NCBI GenBank assembly: GCA_958296075.1 | Contig: CATQHW010000003.1 | Location: 124,001 to 188,000, forward strand | Length of the DNA stretch: 64,000 nt | Direction: 5' to 3' | Source: an uncultured Spirochaetia bacterium | Lineage (GTDB): Bacteria > Spirochaetota > Spirochaetia > SZUA-6 > Bin103 | Part shown: positions 53,722 to 63,512 of the stretch, piece after piece | Numbering within the stretch: position 1 is the stretch's first letter | Layout: each line of letters opens with the position of its first letter | The notes under the pieces: model-generated | The model's database searches: none | Told to the model about the DNA's origin: nothing | What the model saw: only the letters and a program-made list of their open reading frames with translations | Position numbers and translations under genes: made by a program

Positions 53722-54420
53722 TCAGCCCTGCAGGTTGGCGATGGCGGTGCGCGAGCCGCCGGGGCCGGCGAACCGGACCATCACGCTCACCAGCAGCGGG
53801 CCGGCCAGCGCCTCCCGGAAGCGGGCGCAGGTCGCCTCCGGGTCGGCCTCGAAGCGCACGCACAGCGGATCGCCGGCAAACGGCGCCGGCTCCCCCGGGC
53901 CGCCGGCATAGGTGGTCACGCACCGCCCGCTGCCCGGCGGCAGCCCCTCATAGGCGAAGACGCGGCGCTCGGTCACCGCCCGCCCGCCCACGCGACGCGC
54001 GCGGACCACCCCCAGGCGGCACGCGCCCGGCGCGCCGTCGTCGACCGCGCCGGCGATGCGCGGCGTGGCGAGTTCGTCCGGCTCCGCGCGCCACGGCTGC
54101 AGCGCCCGCTCCAGCGGCTGCCCCGCGCGCAGGGCGTCGAGGATCGGCCCGGTCTGCTCGCCGTTGCTCACCACGTGCGTCCCGCCGCGGCTCATGAGCG
54201 GCGGGTAGAGCACCAGCGCCGGGTCGTCGCCGCGGCCTGCGTCGATGAACTCGGTCCGCACCGTGCCGTCGCCGGACGCCGCCAGCCGCCGGTTGCGGCT
54301 GCGCTCGCTGCGGCCGGTGATCCAGTAGACGATCGCCGCATCGCCGCCGCCGGGCGCCGGCCCCAGCGCCAAGCCGCGCCCGCGATAGCCGCCGTCGGCC
54401 AGCCGCGCCAAGCCGTCCAT
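53722..54420 (-). CDS. PurO-type IMP cyclohydrolase
   Basis: A 232-residue protein of the archaeal-type IMP cyclohydrolase family (PF07826; final step to IMP). It shows GGYRGRGLALGPAP, then VYWITGRSERSRNRRL, and ALVLYPPLM. Bacteria usually use PurH, so this form is notable in a bacterial window but it does occur in some. It is the upstream gene of a set running into the quinone oxidoreductase and Nudix-ThyX genes. Confidence 0.75.
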   Translation of the reverse strand: MDGLARLADGGYRGRGLALGPAPGGGDAAIVYWITGRSERSRNRRLAASGDGTVRTEFIDAGRGDDPALVLYPPLMSRGGTHVVSNGEQTGPILDALRAGQPLERALQPWRAEPDELATPRIAGAVDDGAPGACRLGVVRARRVGGRAVTERRVFAYEGLPPGSGRCVTTYAGGPGEPAPFAGDPLCVRFEADPEATCARFREALAGPLLVSVMVRFAGPGGSRTAIANLQG

Positions 54421-54433
54421 CGCTGCCGGCGCG

Positions 54434-54829
54434 CTACCGAAGCGCCGCGCGGATGCGCGCAGCCTCGGCAGCCAGCGCCGCGTCCCCCGGATTGGGGCCG
54501 GCGTTGGCGAAGTCGAGGTCGCGCATCCCGTCGATCGGGCTCACGTGGACGTGAACGTGCGGAACCTCCAGCCCGGCGATCAGCAACCCGACCCGGGCCG
54601 GCCGGTACGCCGCCTGCTGGGCGCGAGCGATGGTGCGCGCCACGCCCATCAACGCCGCCAGGGTCCGGTCTTCCAGGTCGATCCAGTGATCGACCTCGAC
54701 CCGCGGCACCACCAGCGTATGACCGGGACGCAGCGGTTCGATCGACAGGAAGGCGACGCAGCGATCGTCCTGCCACACGAAGTGGGCCGGCAGCTCGCCG
54801 GCGATGATGCGGGTGAAGACGCTTGCCAT
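54434..54829 (-). CDS. HIT family hydrolase
   Basis: A 131-residue HIT domain protein with the active triad motif HVHVHVSP and an N-terminal ASVFTRIIAGELPAHFV. HIT proteins cleave nucleotide phosphoramidates or dinucleotides. It starts at 54829, and is divergent from the AI-2E gene with a 51-base gap. Substrate not known. Confidence 0.92.
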   Translation of the reverse strand: MASVFTRIIAGELPAHFVWQDDRCVAFLSIEPLRPGHTLVVPRVEVDHWIDLEDRTLAALMGVARTIARAQQAAYRPARVGLLIAGLEVPHVHVHVSPIDGMRDLDFANAGPNPGDAALAAEAARIRAALR

Positions 54830-54880
54830 GGCGCCGGCAGTGTAACCCGCACGGCGGTCGTGCTACGCTCCGGGCGGCGC

Positions 54881-55924
54881 ATGGACCGTATCCGCTCGCT
54901 CAACGTCCTGCTGCTGATCATCGCCATCATCGCCGTCGGCGTGACGCTGAAGCTCACCCAGCCGGTGCTGACGCTGTTCCTGGTGGCGCTGATGCTGGCC
55001 TATCTGATCGATCCTATCCTGGTGGTGATGCGCAAACACCTTTCGCTACCGCTGTGGGCGGCGGTTCCCCTGACCGGCATCCTGTCGCTGGCCGTGCTTT
55101 CCAGCATCGGCCTGATCATCTTCGTCAGCCTGGTCGAGTTCACCAGAGACTTCGAATCGTATCAGCCGCGCGTCGCCCAGACCCTGGAGGACGCGATGGC
55201 CTTCGTCTCGCGCGTCACGGGAGTGGAGCTGTCGTTCGACCCGCTGGAAGAGTTGCGCCGCCTCCTGCTGTCGTCCCTGGAACGGCTGGCGACCGCGGCG
55301 CAGTCGGTGCTGCGCGGCGTCACCTCCTTCGTGCTGGTCTTCTTCTTCGCGCTCCTGTTCCTGTCCGGGAAGCACCACATGGCGCTGCGCGTCAACGACG
55401 CCTTCCCGCATCCGCGCAGCTCGGTGCCGGACATCCTGCGCGATATCGACCGTTCGCTGCGCCGGTTCATCGGCGTCAAGACCCTGATCAGCCTGGCGGT
55501 CGGCACCGCCACCACCCTGCTCCTGCTCGCTTTCGGGGTCCGCTTCGCCGTGGTATGGGGGCTGCTCACCTTCCTGCTCAACTTCATCCCCAGCGTCGGC
55601 TCGATCACCGCCGTCGCCGCCATATCGCTGTTCTCCTTCGCGCAGTTCGGCGGCGGTCTGACGCCGATCGCGGTGGTCGTGTGCGTGGCGGCGGCGCAGG
55701 TCGTCACCGGCAGCGTTTTGGAGCCCAAGCTGCTCGGCGACGCGCTGAACCTGTCGCTGCTGGTCGTGTTCGCCTTCCTGTTCTTTTGGGGGTGGCTGTG
55801 GGGTCCGGTCGGCGCGCTGCTGGCGGTGCCGATGACCGCGGCGCTGCGCATCGTGCTGGCCCACATACCGGCGACCGCGGCGCTCACCCGGCTCATGGAG
55901 GGCCGGCGGCGCGAGTCTGCCTGA
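54881..55924 (+). CDS. AI-2E family transporter
   Basis: A 347-residue membrane protein of the AI-2E/UPF0118 family with about eight helices. Conserved: N-terminal helix pair, PSVGSITAVAAI with the fold around 235-260, and GDALNLSLLVVFAFLFFWGWLWGPVGALLAVPM near the end. Some members move autoinducer-2; many act as cation/proton antiporters. The gene is followed after one base by the ABC ATPase gene, so the four genes probably form one operon. Confidence 0.88.
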   Translation: MDRIRSLNVLLLIIAIIAVGVTLKLTQPVLTLFLVALMLAYLIDPILVVMRKHLSLPLWAAVPLTGILSLAVLSSIGLIIFVSLVEFTRDFESYQPRVAQTLEDAMAFVSRVTGVELSFDPLEELRRLLLSSLERLATAAQSVLRGVTSFVLVFFFALLFLSGKHHMALRVNDAFPHPRSSVPDILRDIDRSLRRFIGVKTLISLAVGTATTLLLLAFGVRFAVVWGLLTFLLNFIPSVGSITAVAAISLFSFAQFGGGLTPIAVVVCVAAAQVVTGSVLEPKLLGDALNLSLLVVFAFLFFWGWLWGPVGALLAVPMTAALRIVLAHIPATAALTRLMEGRRRESA

Positions 55925-55925
55925 G

Positions 55926-56609
55926 GTGGCGGGGGAGGCGTTGCGGGTCGACGGTCTGTGGGTGCGCCGCGGCGGGGGCGCGGTGCTGCGCGGGGTCAGC
56001 CTGGAGCTGGCCGCCGGCAGCGGGCTGCTGATCACCGGCGCGAATGGAGCCGGCAAGACCACGCTGCTGCGGGCGATCCTGGGATTTCTGGCGCCGCAGC
56101 GCGGCACGGTCACCATCGCCGGGCGCCCGCCGCGCCCGGCGGCGGCCGGCTACGTGCCGCAGGGCTTGCCTGCCGGCGATCTGCCGATCGCCGCCGCCGA
56201 GGTGGTGGAGATCGGCACGGCGGCGAGGCGTCTGGCCGCCGCCGAGCGCCGCCGCGCCGTGGCCGCCGCCATGGACGACACGGAGTGCGGGCACCTGCGC
56301 TCGCGCCGGTACGGCGAGTTGTCCGGCGGCGAGCGGCAGCGCGTGTCGCTGGCCCGCTGCCTGGCGCAGGATGCGCGCCTGCTGCTCCTGGACGAGCCGA
56401 CGGCCTCTCTGGACGCCGCCGCCCGGACCGGGGTGATCGAGCTGCTGGAGCGGCTGCGCGAACGGCTGGGACTGGCGATCCTGATGGTGAGCCACGATGC
56501 GGAGGCGCGCGCGCGCGTGCCGTGGCCGGTGCGCGACCTGCGCTGCGGGAGACTGCATGCCTGCGCCCCGCAGCCGGCGCCGCGTTCGGCCGATCCTGGC
56601 CCCTCTTGA
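55926..56609 (+). CDS. znuC: Metal ABC transporter ATPase (ZnuC-like)
   Basis: A 227-residue ABC ATPase: Walker A GANGAGKTT, signature LSGGERQRVS and Walker B LLLLDEPTASLD, with SHDAEARAR at the H-loop. The C-terminus is short. The following membrane and binding-protein genes make a ZnuCBA-like set, so zinc or manganese import is inferred. GTG start 55926. Confidence 0.85.
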   Translation: MAGEALRVDGLWVRRGGGAVLRGVSLELAAGSGLLITGANGAGKTTLLRAILGFLAPQRGTVTIAGRPPRPAAAGYVPQGLPAGDLPIAAAEVVEIGTAARRLAAAERRRAVAAAMDDTECGHLRSRRYGELSGGERQRVSLARCLAQDARLLLLDEPTASLDAAARTGVIELLERLRERLGLAILMVSHDAEARARVPWPVRDLRCGRLHACAPQPAPRSADPGPS

Positions 56610-57421
56610 ATCCCCTCTTCGAGGCCCTCAGCGTAGCGCCGATCGCGCGCGGGCTGGCAGCGGTGTTGATCGCCGGAGCGTCGCTGCCCCTGGCCGGCGT
56701 GCTGGTGCTGCGCCTGGAGCTGGTGACCCTGCGGTTCACCCTGATGCACGGGGCGCTGCTGGGGGCGGCCGTGGCGCTCGCCGCCGGGGTCGATCCGCTG
56801 CTGCTGGGCTTGACGGTCGATCTGTTGCTGGTGATGACGCTTGCGCCGATCGCCCGGCGTACGGGGTTGCGGCTGGGCTACGTGTCGGCGTTCCTGATGG
56901 TGATTACCATCGGCGCCGCGGCGGCGGTGATCTATCGCGCCTCGGTGCCGGCGCCGGCGGTGTTCGCGGTGCTGTGGGGCGACCTGTTCGCGCTCGGCCG
57001 CACGGACCTGATCGCCGTCGCGGGGTTCGGGGCGGCGCTGGCGGCGTTCGTGGCGGCCGCCCATCGCCGCATCGCGGCCCTGCTGTTCGACCAGGAGGTG
57101 GCGGCCTCCAGCGGCATCGCCGTGCAGCGTCTGCGGGCGGCGGTGCTGCTGGCGGTCGGCTGCGCGGTGGCGTTCGCGATGAAGTTGATCGGCGCGCTGC
57201 TGCTGGACGCCATCCTGCTGCTGCCGGCGATCCTGGCGGCGGCGCTGGCGCGCAGCGTGCGCGGCCTGTTCCTGCTGGCCGCCGCGGCCGGCTTGGCCGT
57301 GGGCGCCGCAGGGTTTGCGGTCGCGCTGCTGATCGACCTGCCGGCCAGCGCGGGGGTGACGCTGGCGGCGGCCCTGCTGCTGCCGGCGGTGATCGCCGCC
57401 CGCCGGCGGAGCCACGCGTGA
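56606..57421 (+). CDS. znuB: Metal ABC transporter permease (ZnuB-like)
   Basis: A 271-residue polytopic permease of the ABC-3 family (ZnuB/MntB-like), with about eight or nine helices and the sequence LMVITIGAAAAVIYRAS plus GALLLDAILLLPAI. The TTG start at 56606 overlaps the znuC stop by four bases, and its own stop overlaps the binding-protein gene start. The metal is not fixed. Confidence 0.88.
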   Translation: MNPLFEALSVAPIARGLAAVLIAGASLPLAGVLVLRLELVTLRFTLMHGALLGAAVALAAGVDPLLLGLTVDLLLVMTLAPIARRTGLRLGYVSAFLMVITIGAAAAVIYRASVPAPAVFAVLWGDLFALGRTDLIAVAGFGAALAAFVAAAHRRIAALLFDQEVAASSGIAVQRLRAAVLLAVGCAVAFAMKLIGALLLDAILLLPAILAAALARSVRGLFLLAAAAGLAVGAAGFAVALLIDLPASAGVTLAAALLLPAVIAARRRSHA

Positions 57422-58197
57422 GCGGACAGGCCGTAACCGCCGTCCTGCGGCGTGCGCGGCGCCTGCTGCTGGTCATGGCGTGGATCGGCTGCGCCGCCGC
57501 GGCCGGTGCCGACGGCGATGCGGTGGTGGCGTCCACGGAGTGGACGGCCGCGTTCGCGCGCGCCGCCGGCATAGAGGAAATCAGGGTGCTGGCGCCGGCG
57601 GCATCGCGCCATCCGGCCGAGTATCAATTGCGGCCGTCGGACCTGCGCGCCGTCGCCGGCGCGTCCGCGCTGGTCTTCGCCGGCTACGAAGCGATGGCCG
57701 CCCGCTTGCAGGAGCTGGCCCCGCGCCGGGCCGCCGTCCTGCGCATCGACACCGACTACTCGCTGGCGACCCTCCGCCGCTCCCTGATGGCGCTGCAGGC
57801 GGCCGGCGGCGATCCGGCGGCCGCGGCCGGCAGCCTGCAGGCGATCGCCAAGGAGTACGCCGCCTGGCGCGCCGAGCTGGCAGCGCGCGGGCTGGCCGGC
57901 GCGCCGGTGCTGGTCCACCGCTTCCAGGAGCCGCTGGCGCGCGAGCTCGGCTTCGACGTGGCCGCCGTCTTCGGCCCGCTGCCGCCGCAGGCGGCCGCGC
58001 TCGCCTCCCTGGCCGAGCCGCCGGCGACGCTGATCATCGACAACCACCACAACGCGGTCGCCGCGCCGCTGGTGGAGATGCACGCGCCGGCGCCGGTCGT
58101 GGCGTTCCTGAACTTCCCCGGCACGGCCGGCACCGCGACCCTGCTGGACGTGGTCCGCCACAACCGCCGGCTGCTGGCCGCAGCGCTGGACGGCTGA
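57418..58197 (+). CDS. Metal ABC transporter substrate-binding protein (ZnuA-like)
   Basis: A 259-residue cluster A-I metal-binding protein with a signal region (about 1-30). Candidate metal ligands are the His in ASRHPAEYQLRPSDL and HRF and HNA in later blocks. It lacks the His/Asp-rich loop of ZnuA, and it is shorter than usual. The GTG start overlaps the znuB stop. Together with znuC and znuB it makes a complete importer. Confidence 0.78.
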   Translation: MSGQAVTAVLRRARRLLLVMAWIGCAAAAGADGDAVVASTEWTAAFARAAGIEEIRVLAPAASRHPAEYQLRPSDLRAVAGASALVFAGYEAMAARLQELAPRRAAVLRIDTDYSLATLRRSLMALQAAGGDPAAAAGSLQAIAKEYAAWRAELAARGLAGAPVLVHRFQEPLARELGFDVAAVFGPLPPQAAALASLAEPPATLIIDNHHNAVAAPLVEMHAPAPVVAFLNFPGTAGTATLLDVVRHNRRLLAAALDG

Positions 58198-58216
58198 CCG
58201 GCGGGCGGCGGCGCGG

Positions 58217-59647
58217 CTACGAACGCTCGGTGAGCTGGAAGGCGTACAGGTCGGCCTCGCTCAGGAAGAACTTCAGGCGGATCGCGCGGCCGCGCAGACG
58301 GGACAGGCCGGCGCCGTTCCACCGCACCGCATGCGCGAGCGCGTCGCCGGCGAACGCTGCGCATTCCCGCCGGCCGAATCCGTCGATCACCGCGCCGCTT
58401 TCGGCCAGCACCTCGACCTGCAGCCGGCCGTTCGCGGCGCTTGCGTTGATCTCCAGGTCGTCCCCCTCGCACGGAAACGCCCTGGTCACCAACGCCCCCT
58501 CGGTCGGCCGCACCGGTGCGCGCGCGATGAACCGATCGCGCTTGAGCGTAGCCAGGCCCACGGCGCTTTCCTGCGCCCCGGGGTCGTTATGCAGGACGTT
58601 GTGGCCGGTGTAGTAGAACCACAGCTCGTCGCCGACGCTCACCGGCGGCAGCGGGAACAGCATGCCGCAGTCGAACTCCCGCGCCTGACCGTGCTCGATG
58701 CCGCGCTCCATGAAGGGCTGCCGCGCCGGCAGCCGATCCCATCGCTTCCCGTCCCGGCTGAAGGCGAGTTGCGCGTCGATGGTCATGGTGGTGTCCGAGT
58801 AGTACATCTGCAGCAGCCCGAAGTAGAGCCCCTCGTACGGAAAGACCGGCATGCCGTACACTTCGACCGGGTCGAGCTCGTCCGGGGTGACCACGGTCTC
58901 CGGGAAGCTCCAGCGGAGCAGGTCGGGGCTCTCCGCGCGGGCGACCCGCCGCTTCCAGCGGCCCGCGTACACCGGCGGCCGAAGGTACAGGACGTAGCGC
59001 TGCAGCCGTTCGTCCCAGAACACGGTGTTCATGGTGTCGGACTCGCCGTCGATGACCGGATTGTCCTCGCAGGGAGTCCAGCGGACGCCGTCCGGCGACC
59101 AGGCGATGCAGACGCCGGGGCGCAGGGTACGCGCCCTGGCCTGCGCCACGAGCTTCTCCGGCGACTCGACCCCGAAGATGTCGGTATACAGCAGCTTGTA
59201 GCGCCGCGCCGGGTCGGGTTCGCGGTCCTCCTTCAGCACGGTGCCGCAGGTTGCCCACCACTCGCCGGTCAGCACGACGTTGTTGGCCGTCGATCCGTCG
59301 AACTCGAACAGCCCGACGTTCGGTTTCTCCCATGCCAGACCGTCGCGTGAGGTGGCGTAGCCGATCCAGTAGGTGTAGGTGTTGTCCTCCGGGCTGTTCC
59401 AGTGGACGAAGTGGGAGGAGTTGTACCAGAGCTTGAACAGTCCCTCGTCAGGGTCGTAGAGCACCGAGTTGCCGTGCAGGCCCTTGTTGCGCTGCCCCGG
59501 TTGGTTGCCATGCTCCCACGGCTGGTCGGCGACCAGCACCGGGTTGGCGTGGTGCTTGGCCGGCCGGGTGACGACCCGCTTGAGGTTCCACGTATCTTCG
59601 ACGACGTAGTCGTCGACCAGCAGTTGCTTGCGCGTGCCGATTTCCAT
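58217..59647 (-). CDS. GH43/GH32-like five-bladed beta-propeller protein
   Basis: A 476-residue protein of the glycosyl hydrolase clan that has five-bladed beta-propellers. It shows YDPDEGLFKLWYNSSHF, TYWIGYATSRDGLAWEKP, SDTMNTVFWDE, LAFSRDGKRWDRL and a C-terminal beta-sandwich. Such enzymes act on plant or algal polysaccharides, although catalytic acids are not pinned down here. It is convergent with the metal importer genes and lies upstream of nothing that fixes the sugar. Confidence 0.75.
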   Translation of the reverse strand: MEIGTRKQLLVDDYVVEDTWNLKRVVTRPAKHHANPVLVADQPWEHGNQPGQRNKGLHGNSVLYDPDEGLFKLWYNSSHFVHWNSPEDNTYTYWIGYATSRDGLAWEKPNVGLFEFDGSTANNVVLTGEWWATCGTVLKEDREPDPARRYKLLYTDIFGVESPEKLVAQARARTLRPGVCIAWSPDGVRWTPCEDNPVIDGESDTMNTVFWDERLQRYVLYLRPPVYAGRWKRRVARAESPDLLRWSFPETVVTPDELDPVEVYGMPVFPYEGLYFGLLQMYYSDTTMTIDAQLAFSRDGKRWDRLPARQPFMERGIEHGQAREFDCGMLFPLPPVSVGDELWFYYTGHNVLHNDPGAQESAVGLATLKRDRFIARAPVRPTEGALVTRAFPCEGDDLEINASAANGRLQVEVLAESGAVIDGFGRRECAAFAGDALAHAVRWNGAGLSRLRGRAIRLKFFLSEADLYAFQLTERS

Positions 59648-59692
59648 GGGCGAACATTGTAGTGGGCCGCCGCCGGCATCGCCACGCCGGTG

Positions 59693-61060
59693 TCATCGGA
59701 CCGTCCGGGTGCGGGAACGGTCGGCCGGCGAGCGGGCCGCGGCGCCGGTGATGCGCGCGCCGGCCGGCGGGTCGATCCGACCGCCGGCGAGCAGCGGGTC
59801 GCCGGTGGCCGCCATCCAGCGATCGAGCCGGCCGCGCAGATCGGCGGCGACCTGCGCCATTTCGCGACGGGCGATGAGGTTATTCTGTTCGGTGGGGTCG
59901 AACGTGAGGTCGTGCAGCATCTCACGCTCACGCGGCAGGAGCTCCCATCCGCCGGCCAGCAACTCCACCTTGCTCGGGCTGTCGTCGGCGTTGCTCAGCA
60001 CCACCCGCTCATACTCGTCGTAGCGGCGGATGTACTTGTGGCGCCCGGTGCGGACGCAGCGGGTCGGCTCGTACGCCGCGTGGTAGTTGATCTCGGCGTG
60101 GATCTCCTCGTGCAACGCGTCGACCTCGCCACGCGCCAGCGGTTGCAGCGGCGTGCCTTCGACGAAGTCCGGGACGTCGATCCCGGCGGCGGCGTACGCC
60201 GTCGGAGCCACGTCGATCAGGCTTACCATCGCGTCGATGACCCTGCCTCCCGTGAATCCGCCGGGGCCGCGGGCGACCAGGAAGACGCCGATGCCCTGGT
60301 CGGTGAGGTTGCACATGTTGCGCGGGAACTGCAGTCCGTGGTCGGAGAAGCAGAGCACCAGCGTGTCGTCCGCCAGCCCGGCATCGTCCAGGGCGCGCAG
60401 CACGCGGCCGAACGCATCGTCCATCACGCGCGCCGCCGCCTTGAAGTCGGCCGTGTCGCGACGCGTGCGCGGCGTGTCCGGCAACGGCGCCGGCGGCCGG
60501 CAGAAGCGCGGGTCTTCGCCCGGATGAGCGGCCGGGTCGGCCTGCGGAAACGGCCGATGGGTTTCGTTCAGTCCGACCGACAGGAGGAACGGCTTGCCGT
60601 GCCGGCGGCGGATGAACGCGGCCGCCGCATCGGCGGCGCCGGCCATCCCGGTAGTGCCCATCCTGGTAGTGGCCGTCCCGGTACCGGCGTAGTTGGTGTC
60701 GTGATCGCAGACGACCTGGTCGTAGCCGACCACGGCGATGTCGGGGGCGGTGTGCTCGACGCCGGACAGCACGGTGTGGTAGCCGGCCCGCTTCATCCGG
60801 TGGACGACGTGGCGCGAGTAGTCGGGCATGCCGAACCCGCGGTGCGCCAAGCCGAACTGACCGCACGAGTGGGGATACATACCGGTGAGGAAGCTCGCCC
60901 GGCTCGGGGAACAGGTCGGCGCGGCGGCGAACGCCCGGCGGAACAGCACCCCCTGCTCGGCCAGACGCTGCAGGTGCGGCGCCGGCACCGCGTACCCGTA
61001 CGGCTGCACGAAGCGGCCGCTGTTGTGCGCGTGCAGGAGGACGACGTTGGTCCGACTCAT
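59693..61060 (-). CDS. Sulfatase (type I, formylglycine-dependent)
   Basis: A 455-residue type I sulfatase. The modification site is C-S-P-S-R in TCSPSRASFLTG near residue 50, and the metal ligands are in DHGLQFPRN and related blocks. The N-terminal HAHN metal site and VGLNETHRPFP are typical. It probably removes sulfate from sulfated glycans, which fits the neighbouring propeller protein. No maturase is in the window. Start ATG 61060. Confidence 0.92.
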   Translation of the reverse strand: MSRTNVVLLHAHNSGRFVQPYGYAVPAPHLQRLAEQGVLFRRAFAAAPTCSPSRASFLTGMYPHSCGQFGLAHRGFGMPDYSRHVVHRMKRAGYHTVLSGVEHTAPDIAVVGYDQVVCDHDTNYAGTGTATTRMGTTGMAGAADAAAAFIRRRHGKPFLLSVGLNETHRPFPQADPAAHPGEDPRFCRPPAPLPDTPRTRRDTADFKAAARVMDDAFGRVLRALDDAGLADDTLVLCFSDHGLQFPRNMCNLTDQGIGVFLVARGPGGFTGGRVIDAMVSLIDVAPTAYAAAGIDVPDFVEGTPLQPLARGEVDALHEEIHAEINYHAAYEPTRCVRTGRHKYIRRYDEYERVVLSNADDSPSKVELLAGGWELLPREREMLHDLTFDPTEQNNLIARREMAQVAADLRGRLDRWMAATGDPLLAGGRIDPPAGARITGAAARSPADRSRTRTVR

Positions 61061-61141
61061 GGCTCCGCGTTTTCGCCGGACGATGGTACGATGGCCGCTG
61101 CGTGTGAGACATCGGCTTCGATCTGACGGCGGCGGAACGGG

Positions 61142-62128
61142 GTGATCCGCGCCGTCCTGCGCCGGCTGCGGCTGATGGCGATCACCCTCGCCGGCATCTC
61201 CGTCCTCTCCTTTCTGATCATCCAGGCGCCTCCGGGCGATTATCTCGACATGTACGTCGAGCAGTTGCGGCAGCGGGGGGACGCCCTGGACGACTCCCGG
61301 ATCGAGGCGCTGGAGGCGCGTTACGGTCTGGACCGGCCGCTGCACGTCCAGTACGCCAAGTGGCTCTGGGGCGTCCTGCAAGGCGACCTGGGACGCTCGA
61401 TGGCGCACAACATGGAGGTCAACCGGCTGCTGGCGCAACGGCTGCCCGCCAGCCTGGCGATCTCCACTGTCTCGCTGATCCTGGTCTACCTGCTCGGGCT
61501 GCCGATCGGCATCTATTCCGCGACACGGCAGTACTCGGCCGGCGACTACCTGTTCACCTTCATCGGCTTCCTGGGGCTGGCGGTCCCCAACTTCCTGTTC
61601 GCGCTGATCCTGCTGTGGCTGACGTTCAGCGCCACCGGCACCGCGGCGATCGGGCTGTTCTCCTCCGAGTACGCCAACGCGCCGTGGAGCGTGGCCAAGT
61701 TCCTCGACCTGCTCGCGCACCTGTGGATGCCGGCCCTGATCGTGGGGACCGCCGGCACGGCCGGCCTGATCCGGGTGGTGCGCGCCAGTCTGCTGGACGA
61801 GCTGCGCAAGCTGTACGTCACCGTCGCCCGCGCCAAGGGCGTGGCCGAGCGGCGGCTGTTGTACCGGTATCCGGTGCGGATCGCGCTCAACCCGGTGATC
61901 AGCACCATCGGCTGGACCCTGCCCGCGCTGGTGTCGGGCGAGCTGCTGGTGTCGCTGGTGATGGGCCTGCCGACGGTGGCGCCGCTGTTCGTGGGCGCCC
62001 TGCTGGCCCAGGACATGTTCCTGGCCGGCAGCGTGGTGATGGTGCTGAGCAGCCTGACCGTAATCGGCACCCTGATCTCCGACATCCTGCTGATCGCCAT
62101 CGACCCGCGCATCCGCGAGGCGGTCTGA
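61142..62128 (+). CDS. Peptide/sugar ABC permease (DppB-like)
   Basis: A 328-residue permease of the DppB/OppB family, with the long N-terminal periplasmic loop (PPGDYLDMYVEQL) and the EAA-type loop VTVARAKGVAERRLLYRYPVR. It is followed directly by a DppC-like permease. The GTG start is at 61142, close to the upstream divergent sulfatase. The binding protein and ATPase genes must lie elsewhere. Confidence 0.9.
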   Translation: MIRAVLRRLRLMAITLAGISVLSFLIIQAPPGDYLDMYVEQLRQRGDALDDSRIEALEARYGLDRPLHVQYAKWLWGVLQGDLGRSMAHNMEVNRLLAQRLPASLAISTVSLILVYLLGLPIGIYSATRQYSAGDYLFTFIGFLGLAVPNFLFALILLWLTFSATGTAAIGLFSSEYANAPWSVAKFLDLLAHLWMPALIVGTAGTAGLIRVVRASLLDELRKLYVTVARAKGVAERRLLYRYPVRIALNPVISTIGWTLPALVSGELLVSLVMGLPTVAPLFVGALLAQDMFLAGSVVMVLSSLTVIGTLISDILLIAIDPRIREAV

Positions 62129-63256
62129 ATGGCGGGAGTCGGCAGCGCCGCCGCCGGCGCGCGGGCCGCGCGCGCCGCGCGCGAGCAGGTCTCGTCGCAG
62201 TGGCGTCTGATCCGCATCCGCTTCTTCCGCCACCGGATGGCGGTCGCCGCGTCGGTCCTGCTGGCCGTCTTCTACTTCGGCGCGGCGTTCGCGGAGTTCG
62301 TGGCGCCGTACGACCCGCGGCACCGCAGTGTGGAGCAGCAGTACGCCCCGCCGCAGCGCATCCGCCTGTTCGACGACAGCCGGCCGGCCGCGCCATTCGT
62401 GTACCCGCTGATCTCGGAGCTCGACCTGGAGACCTTCCGCTACACCTACCAGATCGACCGCGACTCCCCGCAGCGCCTGGCCCTGTTCGTGCGCGGCGAT
62501 CCCTACGAGCTGTGGGGCCTGTTCCCGTCCGACCTGCATCTGTTCGGCGTCCGCGGCGGCCGCGCGTATCTGTTCGGCACCGACAACCTCGGCCGCGACC
62601 TGCTGTCGCGGGTGATCTACGGCGGGCGCGTCTCCCTGTCGATCGGCTTGGTCGGCATCGCCATCAGCTTCCTGCTCGGCATCGTCCTGGGCGGGCTGTC
62701 CGGCTACCTCGGCGGCGCCGCGGACACGGTCATCCAGCGGATCGTGGAGTTCCTGCGCTCGATCCCGACCCTGCCGCTGTGGATGGCGCTCAGCGTCGCC
62801 TTGCCCCGGTTCTGGACGGTCGAGCAGGTCTACTTCGGCATCGTCGTCATCCTGTCGCTGGTCGGCTGGACCGACATCGCCCGCGTGGTGCGCGGCAAGT
62901 TCATGGCGGTGCGCGAGGAGGAGTTCATCACCGCCGCGGTGGTGAGCGGCGCCGGTACGCAGCGCATCCTGTTCCGGCACCTGCTGCCGTCGTTCGGCAG
63001 CTACCTGATCGCCTCGCTGACCCTGTCGATCCCGGGGATGATTCTGGGAGAGACCGCCCTGAGCTTCATCGGCCTGGGGCTGCAGCCGCCGGCGATAAGC
63101 TGGGGGGTGCTGCTGCAGGAGTCGCAGCGCATCCACGTGCTGGCCGGCGCGCCGTGGCTGCTGATCCCCGGCGCGTTCGTGGCGGTCGCCGTCCTGGCGT
63201 TCAACTTCGTCGGCGACGGCATGCGGGACGCGGCCGACCCGTACACCTCCACGTAG
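62129..63256 (+). CDS. Peptide/sugar ABC permease (DppC-like)
   Basis: A 375-residue permease of the DppC/OppC family (ATG 62129, immediately after the partner stop). It has the N-terminal helix, a long periplasmic loop (about residues 75-140), and the EAA loop AAVVSGAGTQRILFRHLLPS. The C-terminal helices and the LSFIGLGLQPPAISWGVLL block are conserved. It forms the heterodimeric membrane channel with the gene before it. The substrate may be a peptide or an oligosaccharide. Confidence 0.92.
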   Translation: MAGVGSAAAGARAARAAREQVSSQWRLIRIRFFRHRMAVAASVLLAVFYFGAAFAEFVAPYDPRHRSVEQQYAPPQRIRLFDDSRPAAPFVYPLISELDLETFRYTYQIDRDSPQRLALFVRGDPYELWGLFPSDLHLFGVRGGRAYLFGTDNLGRDLLSRVIYGGRVSLSIGLVGIAISFLLGIVLGGLSGYLGGAADTVIQRIVEFLRSIPTLPLWMALSVALPRFWTVEQVYFGIVVILSLVGWTDIARVVRGKFMAVREEEFITAAVVSGAGTQRILFRHLLPSFGSYLIASLTLSIPGMILGETALSFIGLGLQPPAISWGVLLQESQRIHVLAGAPWLLIPGAFVAVAVLAFNFVGDGMRDAADPYTST

Positions 63257-63512
63257 CCATAGTGTCCCGTCCCCGAGATTCGAGGTAATGTCAGTGACGC
63301 CTTCCAGAAGTGTTACCCTGCCACGAGGTCGTCAGATCGCGCCACTTCGCAATCTGACCGATATTGGCTTCCGCTGGCCTTCGGGCATGACCAGACCGGC
63401 ACGCCGGATTCAGGTCGCCGAGCACGACAAGACGACAGGTCGGGCCGGCGCCTGAGACGAGCAGGGAGGTAGCTATCCTGATGGCACGGCAGTGGAAGCG
63501 ACGATCTGACAA

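Noticed and set aside
59693..63136. 1147-codon minus-strand frame continuing past the sulfatase
   Set aside because: Only the part to 61060 is the sulfatase; upstream is antisense to the two permeases.
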